Part shown: one piece after another, positions 10,696 through 20,558 of the stretch
How positions within the stretch are numbered: the first letter of the stretch is position 1
Layout of the letters: each line of letters starts with the position of its first letter
From: Acidimicrobiaceae bacterium
Lineage (GTDB): Bacteria > Actinomycetota > Acidimicrobiia > Acidimicrobiales > Ilumatobacteraceae
Assembly (NCBI GenBank): GCA_016722025.1
Contig: JADKGZ010000001.1
Coordinates: 1 to 64,000 of the forward strand
Length of the DNA stretch: 64,000 nucleotides
Direction of reading: 5' to 3'
The notes under the pieces: generated by a model
The model's input: only the letters and a program-made list of their open reading frames with translations
Told to the model about the DNA's origin: nothing
The model's database searches: none
Position numbers and translations under genes: made by a program

Positions 10696-12610
10696 GACAA
10701 CGCCTCCGTGATGGCAGCTTCCAGTTCGGCGGAGGTGAAGGGCAGGCCCTGCACCTTGTTGATCGGCTTGGCATCCACCAAGTAGTCGGCGCGCACCAGG
10801 CGGCACAGGTGACCGAGGTTGAGCTCGGGCACCAGCACGGTGCGGAACGATCGCAACAGCTCGCCCAGGTTGGGCGGCAACGGGTTGAGGTGCGTGAGGT
10901 GGATCCAGGCCACCTTGGTGCCCACCCGCCGCGTGCGCTGCACCGCGGCATCGATGGCCGCCCAGGTGCTGCCCCAACCCAGCAGGCACACCTCGGCATC
11001 GGCATCGCCGGTGATGGTGGCCAACGGGATGTCGTCGGCGATGCCCGCGATCTTGGCGGCACGCAGGTGCACCATCTTGGAGTGGTTGGCCGGCGCGTAG
11101 CTGATGTTGCCGGTGCCATCTTCCTTCTCGATGCCGCCCACTCTGTGCATCAACCCGGGCGTGCCCGGGATGGCCCACGGGCGAGCCAGTGTGTCGGGGT
11201 CGCGCAAGTAGGGCCAGTACTCGGGTGTGCCGTCGTCGGCCACGTGGTTCATCTCGGTCTGGAACGACACCGAGATGTCGGGCAGCGCGCTCACATCGGG
11301 CAGCAGCCACGGCTCGCTGCCGTTGGCCAGGAAGCCGTCGCTGAGCAGGATGACCGGCGTGCGGTACTTCAGCGCGATGCGAGCAGCTTCGATGGCGGCA
11401 TCGAAGCACTGCGCGGGGCTGTAGGCCGCGACGATCGGCAGCGGCGCTTCGCCGTGGCGACCGAACATCGCGATGTTCAAGTCGGCGGCTTCGGTCTTGG
11501 TGGGCAAGCCGGTGGACGGCCCGCCGCGCTGGATGTCGACGATGAGCAACGGCAGCTCCAGCGACACGCCCAGGCTGATGGTCTCGCTCTTCAGTGCCAG
11601 GCCCGGCCCGCTCGTGGTGGTGATGCCGAGGTGGCCGGAGAACGCGGCCCCCAGCGCCATGCCGACAGCGGCGATCTCGTCTTCGGCCTGCACCGTGCGC
11701 ACGCCGAAGTGCTTGTGCTTGGAGAGCTCGTGCAGGATGTCGCTGGCCGGCGTGATGGGGTAGCTGCCCAGGAACAGCGGCAACTTCGCCAGCTGGCCGG
11801 CCGCCACCAGGCCCCACGCCAGCGCGACGTTGCCGGTGATGTTGGTGTACTCGCCCGCCGGCAGCTGCGCCGGCTTCACCTGGTAGGGGTGATCGAACAG
11901 TTCGCTGGTCTCGCCGAAGTTGTAACCGGCCTTGAAGGCGGCGAGGTTGCTCGCCTTCACGAGGTCCTTGAACCGCGCTTCGATCCACTCCACCGTCGGC
12001 TCGGTGGGCCGCGAGTACAGCCAGCTGATGACACCGAGCGCGAAGAAGTTCTTCGACCGCTCGGAGTCGCGTGCCTTCACGCCCAGCAGCTCGGTGGCCT
12101 TCTGCGTGAGCGACGTCATCGGGATCTCCACCAGCCGGTAGCTCGACAGGAAGTCGTCGTGCAGCGGGTTGTGGTCGTACCCGGCCTTCTCCAGATCGCG
12201 GGTCTCGAACGCATCGCTGTTGACGATGAGCAGGCCGTTCTGCTCGAGCCGGTGTAGGTCGGCCTTCAACGCCGCCGGGTTCATGGCCACCAGCACGTTG
12301 GGCGCATCGCCAGGCGTGGTGATGTCGTGGTCGGAGATGTGCACCTGGAAGCTGGACACGCCGTTGACCGTGCCGGCCGGGGCACGGATCTCCGCCGGGT
12401 AGTCGGGGAAGGTGGACAGGTCGTTGCCGAACAGCGCACTCGCCGAGGTGAAGCGATCGCCGGTGAGCTGCATGCCGTCGCCGGAATCGCCTGCGAACCG
12501 AACAACGACGTGGGAGATCTGCTCCACCTGTCGTTCCTGGCGATCGGCGGCCGCGCCGCGGCCGAATCGATCGTGGCCGGGTCGGTCGTATGGGTCGTGG
12601 TGTCCGTCAT
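10692..12610 (-). CDS. korA: 2-oxoacid:ferredoxin oxidoreductase, fused gamma-alpha subunit
   Basis: About 640 residues: an N-terminal gamma domain (VVVRFAGDSGDGMQLTGDRF, HISDHDITTPGDAPNVLVAM) followed by the alpha pyrimidine-binding domain (GSYPITPASDILHELSKHK, VQAEDEIAAVGMALGAAFSG). This is the fused form seen in actinobacterial KorA. The best start is ATG at 12610 behind AGGAGG, giving MTDTTTHTTDPATIDSAAA. That frame differs by one base from the conserved body, so an indel lies near 12540-12560. The downstream end overlaps korB by ATGA. Together the two subunits provide a ferredoxin-linked route for 2-oxoglutarate oxidation. Confidence 0.92.
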
Positions 12611-12661
12611 GGGCCACCTCCTGGTGTGAGGACCGCCTCGTTGCCGTCCGCACTGGGCACG

Positions 12662-13534
12662 CTACCGCGCGGGCCTCAGTGTGAGCGCTACTCCAGCGAG
12701 CGCGATGGCCAAACCGATGAGCGCCAGCGGGCCGAGCTGCTCACCGAACAGGATGGCCCCTTCGATTGCGCTCAGCGCGGGCGTGAGGAAGAACAGGCTG
12801 CTCACCTTCGCCGCCGCCTCGCGCTGCAGCAGCCACAGCATGATCAGCACGGCCGCGATCGACAGCACCACCACGGCCCACGCCAACGCGAACAACGAAC
12901 GGGCGGTAGGGGTGAACCCTTCGTCGGCATGCAACGTGGCAGCCAGGCCGAGCGCCACCGACGACACCAGGTACTGCGTGGCGGTGCCCCACAGCAGCGG
13001 TGTGGAGTTGCCGTGGCGGCGCTGCACGAGGGTGCCGGCGCTCATGCCCAGCACGCTGAGGCCGGCAGCGAGCAGCGCGCCCAACGTGAGGCCCACCGAC
13101 TTCGCGAGCAGGCGGTCGACCACGACCACGATCACTCCGGCGAAGCCCAGCGCGACGCCCGCCCATTGCACTCGCCGCAACCGTTCGTGCAGCAGCCAGC
13201 GAGCAGCGACAGCGGTGATCACCGGGTGCAGGCCGGCGATCAGCGCCCCGATGCCGGATGGCATGCCCCAGCTGATCGCCAGGAACACACCGCCGAGGTA
13301 GACGGCATGCATGCCCAGCCCAGAGACCCCGGCTGCGACCGCTTGCCGGCGCGTGGGTCGTTCGCTTCCGGTGGCGGCGGCGATGCCACCCAGCACCAGC
13401 GCGGCGATGGCCAACCGGATGGCCAGGAAGGTGAGCGGGCCGGCGTCCTCGGTGCCGTAGCGCGCGACGACGAAGCCCGTGCTCCACAGCACCACGAACA
13501 ACCACGGCGCCGCGGCGGCAGCACCCGTCGACAC
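12662..13534 (-). CDS. EamA/DMT-family transporter
   Basis: About 290 residues with ten hydrophobic segments in two similar halves, typical of EamA (DMT) permeases: PWLFVVLWSTGFVVARYG at the start of half one, ALLAAGLSVLGMSAGTLVQR in half two, and SLFFLTPALSAIEGAILFGE near the end. Family members export amino acids or other metabolites; the substrate is not predictable. I chose GTG at 13534 because the open frame upstream crosses a strong terminator hairpin and part of the preceding gene. The gene lies between korA and the terminator of the ABC-transporter operon, so it is probably expressed separately. Confidence 0.8.
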   Translation of the reverse strand: MSTGAAAAAPWLFVVLWSTGFVVARYGTEDAGPLTFLAIRLAIAALVLGGIAAATGSERPTRRQAVAAGVSGLGMHAVYLGGVFLAISWGMPSGIGALIAGLHPVITAVAARWLLHERLRRVQWAGVALGFAGVIVVVVDRLLAKSVGLTLGALLAAGLSVLGMSAGTLVQRRHGNSTPLLWGTATQYLVSSVALGLAATLHADEGFTPTARSLFALAWAVVVLSIAAVLIMLWLLQREAAAKVSSLFFLTPALSAIEGAILFGEQLGPLALIGLAIALAGVALTLRPAR

Positions 13535-13547
13535 CGCAGGCGCGACG

Positions 13548-13585
13548 CGGGAAGGGCGGGCCGCCGGAGCGACCCGCCCTTCCCG
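13548..13585 (-). terminator. strong hairpin terminator after the ABC substrate-binding gene
   Basis: A perfect 13-bp stem (CGGGAAGGGCGGG / CCCGCCCTTCCCG) with a 12-nt loop lies 20 bases past the stop at 13606. There is no clear U-tract, as is common in high-GC actinobacteria. It should end the pyrimidine operon before the EamA gene. Confidence 0.8.
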
Positions 13586-13605
13586 ATCCGTGTGGTCCGA
13601 CGAGG

Positions 13606-14850
13606 TCAGACGCCGCCCTCGGTGAGGGTGACTTCGATCGGCGCGTAGTCGGCGCCGTTGATGTCGATGCCCATCGCTTCCAGCAACGCATGCGCTGCCG
13701 TCACGATGTCGTTGGTGTACGCCTCGGCATCGGGTGCTGCAGTGAGCACGGTGCTGCCTTCCAGGTTCTTCGTCTCCTGCGACAGGGTGGCGGTGCGCTC
13801 CCACGCGGCGGAGTCGATGTAGCCGACGCCGCCTTCGGCCGGCCAGATGAGCTTGTTGATCTCGTTCATCTGCCAGGTCTGGTGCGTGAGGCCCAGGGCC
13901 GAACCCTGCTCGGTGACGAGCGTGGCGCAGGCCTCGACGTTGTCGCGGCAGTACGCCCAGCCCTGCAGCGAGGCAGCAACGAAGCTGATCGCCGTGGCGT
14001 TGTAGGCCTCGTCCGACAGGCGGGTGCCGTCGGCCCAGATGGCGTCCTGCAACATGCCAACACCCTCGTCCTCGTAGGAGATGACGCTGAAGTCCTCGGG
14101 CGTGTACAGCTCGCCGGTGTCGGGGTTGATGGCCTCGAGCACCTGTGCGTACTCGTTGTAGGTCATCGCCTCGGCAGCGTCGATGTCGCCTTCGAGCAGA
14201 CCGACCATGTCGAACTGCTGAGCCACGTTCTCCACGTCGCTGGCCGGGTCGATGCCGGCCTTGGTCATGGCCGCGAACACCTCGAACTCGTTGCCGAAGC
14301 CCCAGTTGCCGATCTTGCGACCGGCGAAGTCGGCCGGGCTGGCGATGCCGGCATCAGCGAAGCTGACCTGCAGCGTGCCCGAGCGCTGGAACACCTGAGC
14401 GATGTCGACGATGTCGGCTCCGGCTTCGCGGCTGGCGAGCGCCTTGGGCACCCACGAGATGGCGAAGTCGGCGTCGCCATTGGCGAGCACGGTCTGCGGC
14501 GTGATGTCGACGGCACCTTCGAGAATGGTGACATCGAGGCACATCGCCTCGTAGAACCCTTCCTCCACCGCCGCGTAGTAGCCGGCGAACTGTGCCTGCG
14601 TGACCCACTGCAACTGCAGCTTCACGGGTGTCAGCTCCGCACAGTCACCCATTGCCACGGTGTCGGCCGGTGCGGTGGTGTCGGCGGGAGCGGTGGTCTC
14701 CTCCGGTGCAGTGGTCTCCTCCGGTGCAGTGGTCTCCTCGGCCGGTGCGGCCGTGGTGTCGGAGCTGGTCTCGTCAGAGCCGCACGCGACGGCCACGAAC
14801 GACAACGCCACCAGTGCGGCGATCACACCCTTGCTTTTGTGCTTCCTCAT
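13606..14850 (-). CDS. ABC transporter substrate-binding lipoprotein, NMT1/THI5-like
   Basis: 414 residues. The N-terminus is a lipoprotein signal (VALSFVAVACGS, lipobox Cys at about 23), then a Thr/Glu/Pro linker with repeated EETTAP units, then an NMT1/THI5-type binding fold: LQLQWVTQAQFAGYYAAVEE, GAVDITPQTVLANGDADFAI, GIASPADFAGRKIG. Such proteins bind pyrimidine-like ligands (hydroxymethylpyrimidine or thiamine precursors, riboflavin, pyrimidines) at the outer membrane face and deliver them to the permeases encoded upstream. Placement at the end of a pyrimidine-breakdown operon favours a pyrimidine ligand (inference). The start has an unusually strong AGGGGAGG site, fitting high-level synthesis of the binding protein. 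Confidence 0.9.
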   Translation of the reverse strand: MRKHKSKGVIAALVALSFVAVACGSDETSSDTTAAPAEETTAPEETTAPEETTAPADTTAPADTVAMGDCAELTPVKLQLQWVTQAQFAGYYAAVEEGFYEAMCLDVTILEGAVDITPQTVLANGDADFAISWVPKALASREAGADIVDIAQVFQRSGTLQVSFADAGIASPADFAGRKIGNWGFGNEFEVFAAMTKAGIDPASDVENVAQQFDMVGLLEGDIDAAEAMTYNEYAQVLEAINPDTGELYTPEDFSVISYEDEGVGMLQDAIWADGTRLSDEAYNATAISFVAASLQGWAYCRDNVEACATLVTEQGSALGLTHQTWQMNEINKLIWPAEGGVGYIDSAAWERTATLSQETKNLEGSTVLTAAPDAEAYTNDIVTAAHALLEAMGIDINGADYAPIEVTLTEGGV

Positions 14851-14900
14851 TCTTGTTCCTCCCCTTCATTGGATTTTGTCTTGAGGTCTGTGTGCAGGCG

Positions 14901-15692
14901 CTAGGCGCCTTCACGATGTCGGTTGGCCGCGCCGCCGGGTGTGGCCACCCGTTCGAGCAGGTTGGCGATGAAGTAGAACCCCAACCCCAACAAGCACGCA
15001 CCGGCCACGTAGGCCCACCCGACTGCGTTCTTCGAGTTGACGATGTTGGAGGTGATGCGGTTGCCGAGGCCGTTCTGCGCACCACCAAAGTACTCCGACA
15101 CGTAGGCGTAGATGACCGACAGCGGTGCTGCCACGCGCAACGCGGTGAACAGGTAGGGCACCGCGTTGGGCACACGCACCTTGCGCATCACCTGCCAGCT
15201 GCTGGCGGCATAGCTGCGCATCAGCTCGGCATGCACCGGCGCCACCTGACGCAGGCCCTTGGCCACGTTGACCAGCACCACGAAGAACACCACCAGGGTC
15301 ACCATCAGCCGGCGCGGCACCACGCTGGTGCTGCCCCACATGTTGTTGAACACCGACACCAGCACGAACGCGGGAATGGCGTTGATGGCGATCGACATCG
15401 GAGTGATCAGCTGGTCGAGGATGCTGAAGCGGCTGAGCAGGAACGACATCAGCACCCCGGCAATGGTGCCGAACACCAGGCCATAGGCGGCGTTGGTGCC
15501 CGAGACCACCATCGCCTCCCAGATGTTGCTCCAGTTCTTGGTGAACTGCGCCCAGATGTCGGTGGGCGCCACCAAGAAGTACGGCTTCAGCTCGAAGAAG
15601 CGCACGACGAACTGCCACAGCCCCAGCGCGAGCACGCCGAACACCACGGGCGGCCACACGGCGCGCAGCACACCGGAGAGGCGAGCGGTCAT
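14901..15692 (-). CDS. ABC transporter permease, SsuC/TauC/ThiX-like
   Basis: 263 residues with about six membrane helices and the BPD_transp_1 coupling loop (ELMRSYAASSWQVMRKVRVP, the EAA-like motif). Closest by style to SsuC/TauC/ThiX permeases that partner NMT1-type binding proteins. The ATG overlaps the ATPase stop in ATGA, with GGAGG just upstream. It pairs with the permease encoded at 16486-17415, giving a heterodimeric channel. Confidence 0.9.
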   Translation of the reverse strand: MTARLSGVLRAVWPPVVFGVLALGLWQFVVRFFELKPYFLVAPTDIWAQFTKNWSNIWEAMVVSGTNAAYGLVFGTIAGVLMSFLLSRFSILDQLITPMSIAINAIPAFVLVSVFNNMWGSTSVVPRRLMVTLVVFFVVLVNVAKGLRQVAPVHAELMRSYAASSWQVMRKVRVPNAVPYLFTALRVAAPLSVIYAYVSEYFGGAQNGLGNRITSNIVNSKNAVGWAYVAGACLLGLGFYFIANLLERVATPGGAANRHREGA

Positions 15693-16489
15693 CGGTCCTC
15701 CACCCCACGCACGCCGCCACCGAGCTCGGCGCCGCGCAGCGCCTCGCGCACTTCGGTGATCTTCTCGAAGAAACCACCCGTCTCGCGGGTCTCGTCGTCG
15801 CGACCGGCGCCCAGCGGCACGTGGATGACGTCGGTGATGCGACCAGGGCGTGGCGACATCACGACCACGCGAGTGCTCAGGTACACGGCCTCGGGTATCG
15901 AGTGCGTGACGAAGATGACCGTGGTGTTGGTCTGCGCGCAGATGCGCAGCAACTCGGCCTGCATGTGCTCGCGGGTCATCTCGTCGAGCGCACCGAACGG
16001 TTCGTCCATCAGCAGCAGCGGCGGGTGCGCCGCCAGCGCCCGGGCGATGGCGACGCGCTGCTGCATGCCACCGCTGAGCTGCCACGGCATGTGGTCGGCG
16101 AAGTCGGGCAGCTTCACCAGCTGCAGCATCTCGCGAGCGCGAGCGCGGCGCTTGGCACGATCCCAGCCCTTCAGCTCCAACGGCAGCTCGATGTTCTTCG
16201 CCACCGTGCGCCACTCGAACAGGCCTGCCTGTTGGAAGGCCATGCCGTAGTCCTGGTCGAGTCGCGACTGCTTCGCCGGCTTGCCGTTGACGGTGATGCT
16301 GCCCGCTGACGGTTCGGTGAGGTTGGCGATGAGCCGCAGCAGCGTGCTCTTGCCACAACCCGACGGCCCGATGAGCGACACGAACTCACCCGGCTCGACG
16401 ACGAGGTCGATGCCCACGAGCGCATCGACCTGAGCGACCTTGCCCGCATTGAAGATCTTGTCGACGCCGGTCACCTCGACTGCGCTCAC
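15689..16489 (-). CDS. ABC transporter ATP-binding protein, SsuB/TauB/ThiZ-like
   Basis: 266 residues with every ABC motif: Walker A GPSGCGKST, Q-loop (MAFQQAGLFEW), signature LSGGMQQRVAIARAL, Walker B LLLMDEPFGALD, and switch His in VTHSIPEA. It powers the importer made by the two flanking permeases. The start is a GTG that overlaps the previous stop (GTGA), and the stop overlaps the next start (ATGA), so three cistrons are tightly coupled. Confidence 0.94.
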   Translation of the reverse strand: MSAVEVTGVDKIFNAGKVAQVDALVGIDLVVEPGEFVSLIGPSGCGKSTLLRLIANLTEPSAGSITVNGKPAKQSRLDQDYGMAFQQAGLFEWRTVAKNIELPLELKGWDRAKRRARAREMLQLVKLPDFADHMPWQLSGGMQQRVAIARALAAHPPLLLMDEPFGALDEMTREHMQAELLRICAQTNTTVIFVTHSIPEAVYLSTRVVVMSPRPGRITDVIHVPLGAGRDDETRETGGFFEKITEVREALRGAELGGGVRGVEDR

Positions 16490-17415
16490 GCCTCTGTCTC
16501 CTTCGGACGGTTCCTCATGAACAGCGCGTCGGCCAGCGCCACCAGACATGCCATCGCGAGACCGAGCACCGACGCCCCGATGACCGCGGTGTACACGATG
16601 GCCGGGTCGCTGGTTGCCTTCTGCCCGAACTCGGTGACCAGCCGGCCGATGCCGCCGCGCAGGCCGGTGGAGATCTCCGACACCACGACGCCGATCACCG
16701 CACCGGCCGCACCCAGTTTCAGCGCCGGCACGAGGTAGGGCACGGCGGCCGGGAACCGCAATTTGAACAACGTGCGATGCCACGGCGACGCCAGGCTGTC
16801 CATCAGTTCCAGTGCCGACGGATGCGGCGACTGCAACCCGCGCAGCGTGCCGACGGCGATGGGGAAGAACGTGAGGAAGGCACCGAGCACCGACGCCGTG
16901 AGCCAGCGCGGCCACTCCCACCCGGCGATCTCCACCTTGCCACCCCACGTGGCCACCAGTGGCGCCAACGCAATGAGCGGCACGGTCTGGGAGATGACCA
17001 GGTACGGCAGGATGGCCCGCTCGGCAACCCGCAGACGGGTCATCAACACCGCCAGCAACACGCCGGCCACGAGCCCCATCGCGAACCCGGCGAGCACCAG
17101 CCGGAACGAGAACCACACGCCCTTGAGCACCACCGACAGCACCGTCTCGTCGGAGGCGCGGTTGATGGGGTCGCCGAACCGCGAGTAGATGTCGCTGATG
17201 TGCGGCATGATGCTGTCCTTCGCGCGCGGCAGGATCTTCCACCCCAGCACGTCGCCACCGTTCTGCGGGCCCACCGCTTTGTATCCCTCCCAGACAGCGG
17301 CGATCAGTGCCATCGACAGCACGAACATCAGCACCCTGCGCGCGCGCCGCCACAGCGGGCGAGCGGCACGGGCGGCGGGCGGGGCGGTGCCTGGTGGGGC
17401 GGTGACGGAGCTCAT
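16486..17415 (-). CDS. ABC transporter permease, SsuC/TauC/ThiX-like
   Basis: 309 residues: a cytoplasmic N-terminus rich in Pro/Arg, one helix at about 28-45, a periplasmic segment, then the BPD_transp_1 domain with coupling loop ELMDSLASPWHRTLFKLRFP. It is longer than its partner because of the N-terminal extension. The stop overlaps the ATPase start (GTGA). No good ribosome site precedes the ATG, and the leader contains an inverted repeat. Confidence 0.9.
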   Translation of the reverse strand: MSSVTAPPGTAPPAARAARPLWRRARRVLMFVLSMALIAAVWEGYKAVGPQNGGDVLGWKILPRAKDSIMPHISDIYSRFGDPINRASDETVLSVVLKGVWFSFRLVLAGFAMGLVAGVLLAVLMTRLRVAERAILPYLVISQTVPLIALAPLVATWGGKVEIAGWEWPRWLTASVLGAFLTFFPIAVGTLRGLQSPHPSALELMDSLASPWHRTLFKLRFPAAVPYLVPALKLGAAGAVIGVVVSEISTGLRGGIGRLVTEFGQKATSDPAIVYTAVIGASVLGLAMACLVALADALFMRNRPKETEA

Positions 17416-17438
17416 GAGACGCGGTGCGACCATACGCC

Positions 17439-17507
17439 GCGCGACCACCGCACGTGTGCGGGGCGGATGAAGAGAACATGTCGAGCATGTGCCACGGGTG
17501 GTCGCGC
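17439..17507. repeat. inverted repeat in the gap between LLM and permease genes
   Basis: Two perfect 11-bp arms, GCGCGACCACC (17439-17449) and GGTGGTCGCGC (17497-17507), are separated by 47 bases that contain further short palindromes (GCACGTGTGC). The structure lies in the leader of the ABC-transporter part of the operon. It could be an mRNA processing or attenuation element. Confidence 0.5.
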
Positions 17508-17510
17508 CTT

Positions 17511-18539
17511 TCAGTTCTTGGCCCGTACGTGATCGGCCACTGCGGGCATCACCTTCTCGCCGTAGGCCTGCAGCGTGTGGTCCTTGTCGTCGTGCTGCAG
17601 GTAGACCGCGAACTGATCGACGCCGAGGTCCTTCAGATCGTGCATGCGTTGGATGTGGGTCTCGACCGGGCCGACGATGCAGAAGCGATCGACGATCTCG
17701 TCGGGCACGAACGTGGTGTGGCTGTTGCCGGCCTGGCCGTGCTCGTTGTAGTCGTAGCCCTGACGGTTCTTGATGTAGTCGGTGAGCGCCTTGGGCACCG
17801 GCGCGTCGTCGCCGTAGCGGGCCACGATGTCGGCGACGTGGTTGCCCACCATGCCGCCGAACCAACGCACCTGCTCGCGACCGTAGGCCAGCCCGGCCTC
17901 TGTGCCGTCGGTGACGTAGGCCGGCGCCGCCACGCAGATGGTAATGCCGTCGGGGTCGCGCCCGGCTGCCGCCGCTGCCTGTCGCACCGCCGCGATGGTC
18001 CATTCGGCGATCGACAGGTCGGCGAGCTGCAGGATGAAGCCGTCGCCCACTTCGCCGGTGAGCGCCAACGCCTTGGGCCCGTAGGCCGCGACCCACATCT
18101 CCAGCCGGCTCTTGCCCGCCCACGGCAACCGCAGCTCGCTGCCCTTGTACTCCACGGATCGCCCGTTGGCCATCTCGCGGATGACGTGGATGCTGTCGCG
18201 CAAGGTGGCCAGCGTGGTGGGCGCACCGTTGGTGACGCGCACCGCCGAGTCGCCTCGCCCGATGCCGCACACCGTGCGGTTGCCGAACATCTCGTTGAGC
18301 GTGGCGTAGAGGCTGGCCGTGACGGTCCAGTCGCGCGTGGCCGGGTTGGTGACCATCGGCCCCACGATCACGTTGCGCGTCTCGGCCAGGATCTGGCTGT
18401 AGATGACGTACGGCTCCTGCCACAGGATGTGGCTGTCGAAGGTCCAGACGTAGTCGAACCCATAGGCCTCGGCCCGTTTCGCCAGATCGACCACGCGCCT
18501 CGACGGCGGCGTCGTCTGCAACACCACTCCAAACTCCAT
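17511..18539 (-). CDS. LLM-class F420-dependent oxidoreductase in the pyrimidine operon
   Basis: 342 residues of the luciferase-like (TIM-barrel) fold: VVLQTTPPSRRVVDLAKRAE, FDYVWTFDSHIL, GIGRGDSAVRVTNG, ALTGEVGDGFILQ. Members use F420 or FMN to oxidise or reduce small molecules. The start has a strong GAGGGAGAGGAG site. It sits between mmsA and the importer genes of a pyrimidine-degradation operon that shows no dihydropyrimidine dehydrogenase in this window. It is not RutA-like: the N-terminal and active-site blocks I know from RutA are absent. Its substrate is unknown; action on the pyrimidine ring or on a pathway product is an inference from context. Confidence 0.85.
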   Translation of the reverse strand: MEFGVVLQTTPPSRRVVDLAKRAEAYGFDYVWTFDSHILWQEPYVIYSQILAETRNVIVGPMVTNPATRDWTVTASLYATLNEMFGNRTVCGIGRGDSAVRVTNGAPTTLATLRDSIHVIREMANGRSVEYKGSELRLPWAGKSRLEMWVAAYGPKALALTGEVGDGFILQLADLSIAEWTIAAVRQAAAAAGRDPDGITICVAAPAYVTDGTEAGLAYGREQVRWFGGMVGNHVADIVARYGDDAPVPKALTDYIKNRQGYDYNEHGQAGNSHTTFVPDEIVDRFCIVGPVETHIQRMHDLKDLGVDQFAVYLQHDDKDHTLQAYGEKVMPAVADHVRAKN

Positions 18540-18600
18540 CCCCTGCTCCTCTCCCTCGTTCGACGACACTCACACTTGCCCGGTGGACCGACCCCTCCGC

Positions 18601-18793
18601 TTCGTTCCTCGACACGGTGGGCGGAACCCCGCCGCCCACCTACCGTCTCGAAATCGAACCGGAGCGCCCGCCCCACCTCGTTCGCTTGCTCTTGCCAACT
18701 CCGGTGCTCGAACCAGGCGATGCGGAGTGTCGTGCTTCGATTCCGAGACGATAGGTCAGGGGCGGGTTTCCCCTGACCGTGTCGAGGAACGAA
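18601..18793. repeat. paired REP/BIME-like palindromic element
   Basis: Two inverted units face each other. The left unit is TTCGTTCCTCGACAC, a hairpin GGTGGGCGG/CCGCCCACC (18616-18640), then ACCGTCTCGAAATCGAA. The right unit (18736-18793) is TTCGATTCCGAGACGATA, a hairpin GGTCAGGGG/CCCCTGACC (18754-18778), then GTGTCGAGGAACGAA. The outer 15-mers are perfect inverted repeats. The right unit recurs at 20471-20540. It lies just past the mmsA stop, so the hairpins may terminate or protect that transcript. Confidence 0.75.
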
Positions 18794-18848
18794 GGACGAC
18801 GATCCGCAGCGCCGGGGGCCCCCGCCACCACCTGTGGCATTCGCCGAG

Positions 18849-20332
<1,484 letters not shown>

Positions 20333-20470
20333 GTTGTTGCCCTTCGCTAGCCCAACCCCCACGGCACAGACACCGTCCGGGAGTTGGTTGAGTACTTGAG
20401 TGATGTTTCGAAGCCTGAGAGTGAGTGCGGTTGGTTGCTGCCCGGGTGAGCGACCCAGCGAGGAGGCAAT

Positions 20471-20540
20471 GTCGGCGTTCGATGACGAACCAATAGGTCA
20501 GGGCGGGTTTCCCTGACCGTGGTGAGGAACGAACGCCGAC
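20471..20540. repeat. REP-like palindromic element, second copy
   Basis: The core GGTCAGGG-cgggttt-CCCTGACC hairpin (20496-20518) with flanks TTCGATGACGAA and GAGGAACGAA matches the right unit of the element past mmsA, including the same loop. An outer stem GTCGGCGTTCG/CGAACGCCGAC (20471-20481, 20530-20540) extends it. It lies 19 bases past the hydA stop, consistent with a 3' end structure of hydA mRNA. Confidence 0.75.
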
Positions 20541-20558
20541 GTTGCCGCCGAGCGGGAG

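Noticed and set aside
17511..18539. RutA pyrimidine monooxygenase
   Set aside because: Although luciferase-like and in a pyrimidine operon, its N-terminal and active-site blocks differ from RutA, and the operon has hydrolases of the reductive route, not RutB-F.
17424..18776. 450-codon plus-strand open frame over the LLM gene
   Set aside because: It runs antisense to a well-conserved LLM enzyme and across REP-like hairpins; third-position GC bias belongs to the minus strand.
18814..18823. GGGGGCCCCC palindrome past mmsA as a separate site
   Set aside because: A 10-bp GC palindrome is expected by chance in this composition and lies outside the repeated REP unit.
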